Source: Bradyrhizobiaceae bacterium PARB1 (GTDB taxonomy: Bacteria; Pseudomonadota; Alphaproteobacteria; Rhizobiales; Xanthobacteraceae). Taken from it: a stretch of 32,243 bases of DNA. The translations under genes were made by a program, and so were the position numbers. Position 1 is the first letter of the stretch. The number at the start of each line of letters is the position of its first letter. Below, one piece after another: positions 31,652 to 32,243 of the stretch. Under the pieces are notes generated by a model. That model was not told where the DNA came from. It made no database searches and saw only the letters and a program-made list of their open reading frames with translations. The stretch is from NCBI GenBank assembly GCA_002256345.1, contig NKIY01000021.1, positions 1 through 32,243 on the forward strand, given 5' to 3'.

Positions 31652-32026
31652 ATGACACATCGCAAGATCATCACCATCGATGGCGGCAGCGCGGAATATT
31701 GGAGGCAGCGAACGGAGGGCTTTCGCCTTATCCACGAGGCGGAGCGGGCTCTCGAACGATTGAAGGACGCGCCGATGTACCTTCACGGCGGCTACGACGA
31801 GGACGGAGACGTCATCGCCATCGAGAACCTCGGGCCGTATGACGACATGGAGGATGCGATCCGGGCGATCGAGGCGAACGAGACTGCGGTTAGCATCCTC
31901 GTCGCGCAGGGCCGCACCAAGATCGGCGACTACGAGATCAGGGCGGTGGTCCGCGAGTTGGCACCCGACGACGGAGACATCGAGGACCCCGCGAGCAACC
32001 CGCTCTGGGGTCCCGACGCCGATTAA
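31652..32026 (+). CDS. Hypothetical acidic protein behind leader E
   Basis: 124 residues starting MTHRKIITIDGGSAEYWRQR. A helical middle (LIHEAERALERLKDAPMYL) is followed by an acidic stretch (YDEDGDVIAIENLGPYDDME), a further helix AIRAIEANETAVSILVAQG, and an acidic tail. No family recognised. It is unrelated to the other leader-linked genes, except for similar size and charge. The start has AAAGGAG about 8 nt upstream, inside the leader's last stem. Confidence 0.7.
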   Translation: MTHRKIITIDGGSAEYWRQRTEGFRLIHEAERALERLKDAPMYLHGGYDEDGDVIAIENLGPYDDMEDAIRAIEANETAVSILVAQGRTKIGDYEIRAVVRELAPDDGDIEDPASNPLWGPDAD

Positions 32027-32031
32027 GGTCC

Positions 32032-32067
32032 AGGCGAGAGGCGGCCACGGCCGCCTCTCGCCTTTAT
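32032..32067 (+). terminator. Intrinsic terminator after leader-E gene
   Basis: Perfect 15-bp stem (AGGCGAGAGGCGGCC and inverse) with a two-base centre, followed by TTAT. A GCCGGTTCGACCGGC hairpin follows near 32089. Confidence 0.7.
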
Positions 32068-32115
32068 CTCTGTGCCGGGAGCCAGGGCAGCCGGTTCGAC
32101 CGGCTGTCCTGGCTT

Positions 32116-32243
32116 ATGAAAGAGGGGCGAGCCCCCCTCTCAATCTCTCCCCATAAAGGAAGGGCAAAGCCCCTCCTTCAAACATCCTCCCATGGGGAAA
32201 GGGGACGGTTCCCTCCTCCCTTTCCCCAAACCCCTTTCCCTCT
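32116..32243 (+). repeat. Triple-hairpin module, copy 4 (reaches window end)
   Basis: The first two hairpins resemble the other copies. The third has a different sequence, GGGGAAAGGG/CCCTTTCCCC, but still pairs perfectly over 10 bp (32194-32227). The position suggests that another leader and gene follow beyond the window. Confidence 0.65.

Noticed and set aside
27633-32243. Repeated hairpins as a CRISPR array
   Set aside because: Repeats are long, contain different hairpins, are separated by genes and differ in spacing. No constant-length spacers and no cas genes are present.

Overview
The window is high-GC DNA with the gene content of a mobile replicon (plasmid or integrative element) of an alphaproteobacterium, most likely Hyphomicrobiales (rhizobia and relatives). 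The support is a set of accessory families I know from such replicons: an ArdC remnant, DUF2958, a very large ParB-like protein, DUF6117, a strawberry-notch-type methylase/helicase, a Toprim protein, a DUF2493 protein and a plasmid-type SSB. No tRNA, rRNA or CRISPR array was seen. The family names come from memory of protein patterns, not from a search.

Layout. 1-10 kb: a truncated ardC, a DUF2958 gene, a short conserved phage/plasmid gene, a single-domain response regulator, the ParB-like gene, then about a dozen small accessory genes. Several of these are separated by near-identical hairpin-plus-ribosome-binding-site units. 10.7-21.6 kb: one giant methyltransferase/SF2-helicase gene, cut in two by about 6.5 kb of nested mobile DNA. 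That DNA is an IS91-like element (HUH transposase plus tyrosine recombinase) beside a recombinase-in-trio (RIT) element with 30-bp perfect inverted repeats. The first RIT gene carries an in-frame TGA. 21.6-25.6 kb: Toprim protein, DUF2493 protein, a small membrane protein, a degraded coding remnant and ssb.

25.7-32.2 kb: a modular array. Five leaders of about 230 nt, each ending at a start codon, precede five small, mostly unrelated genes. Each leader has a 5' hairpin, a pyrimidine tract, a GTCAAGGAC box, two internal stems and a final hairpin that covers the Shine-Dalgarno site. Stems are kept by compensatory changes between copies. Four copies of a three-hairpin module lie between genes. 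An IS110/IS1111-type element has landed inside the first leader, and an IS630-type element inside the gene after the third leader. Both can be removed on paper to restore the original sequence.

How it fits together. The backbone genes (ParB-like, methylase/helicase, Toprim, DUF2493, SSB) suggest DNA maintenance, processing or protection on a transmissible replicon. The small genes have no assignable function. The most unusual content is regulatory: at least three families of repeated structured leaders, which suggests that many accessory genes here are controlled at the RNA level. The leader array at 25.7-31.7 kb is the best candidate for an undescribed system.
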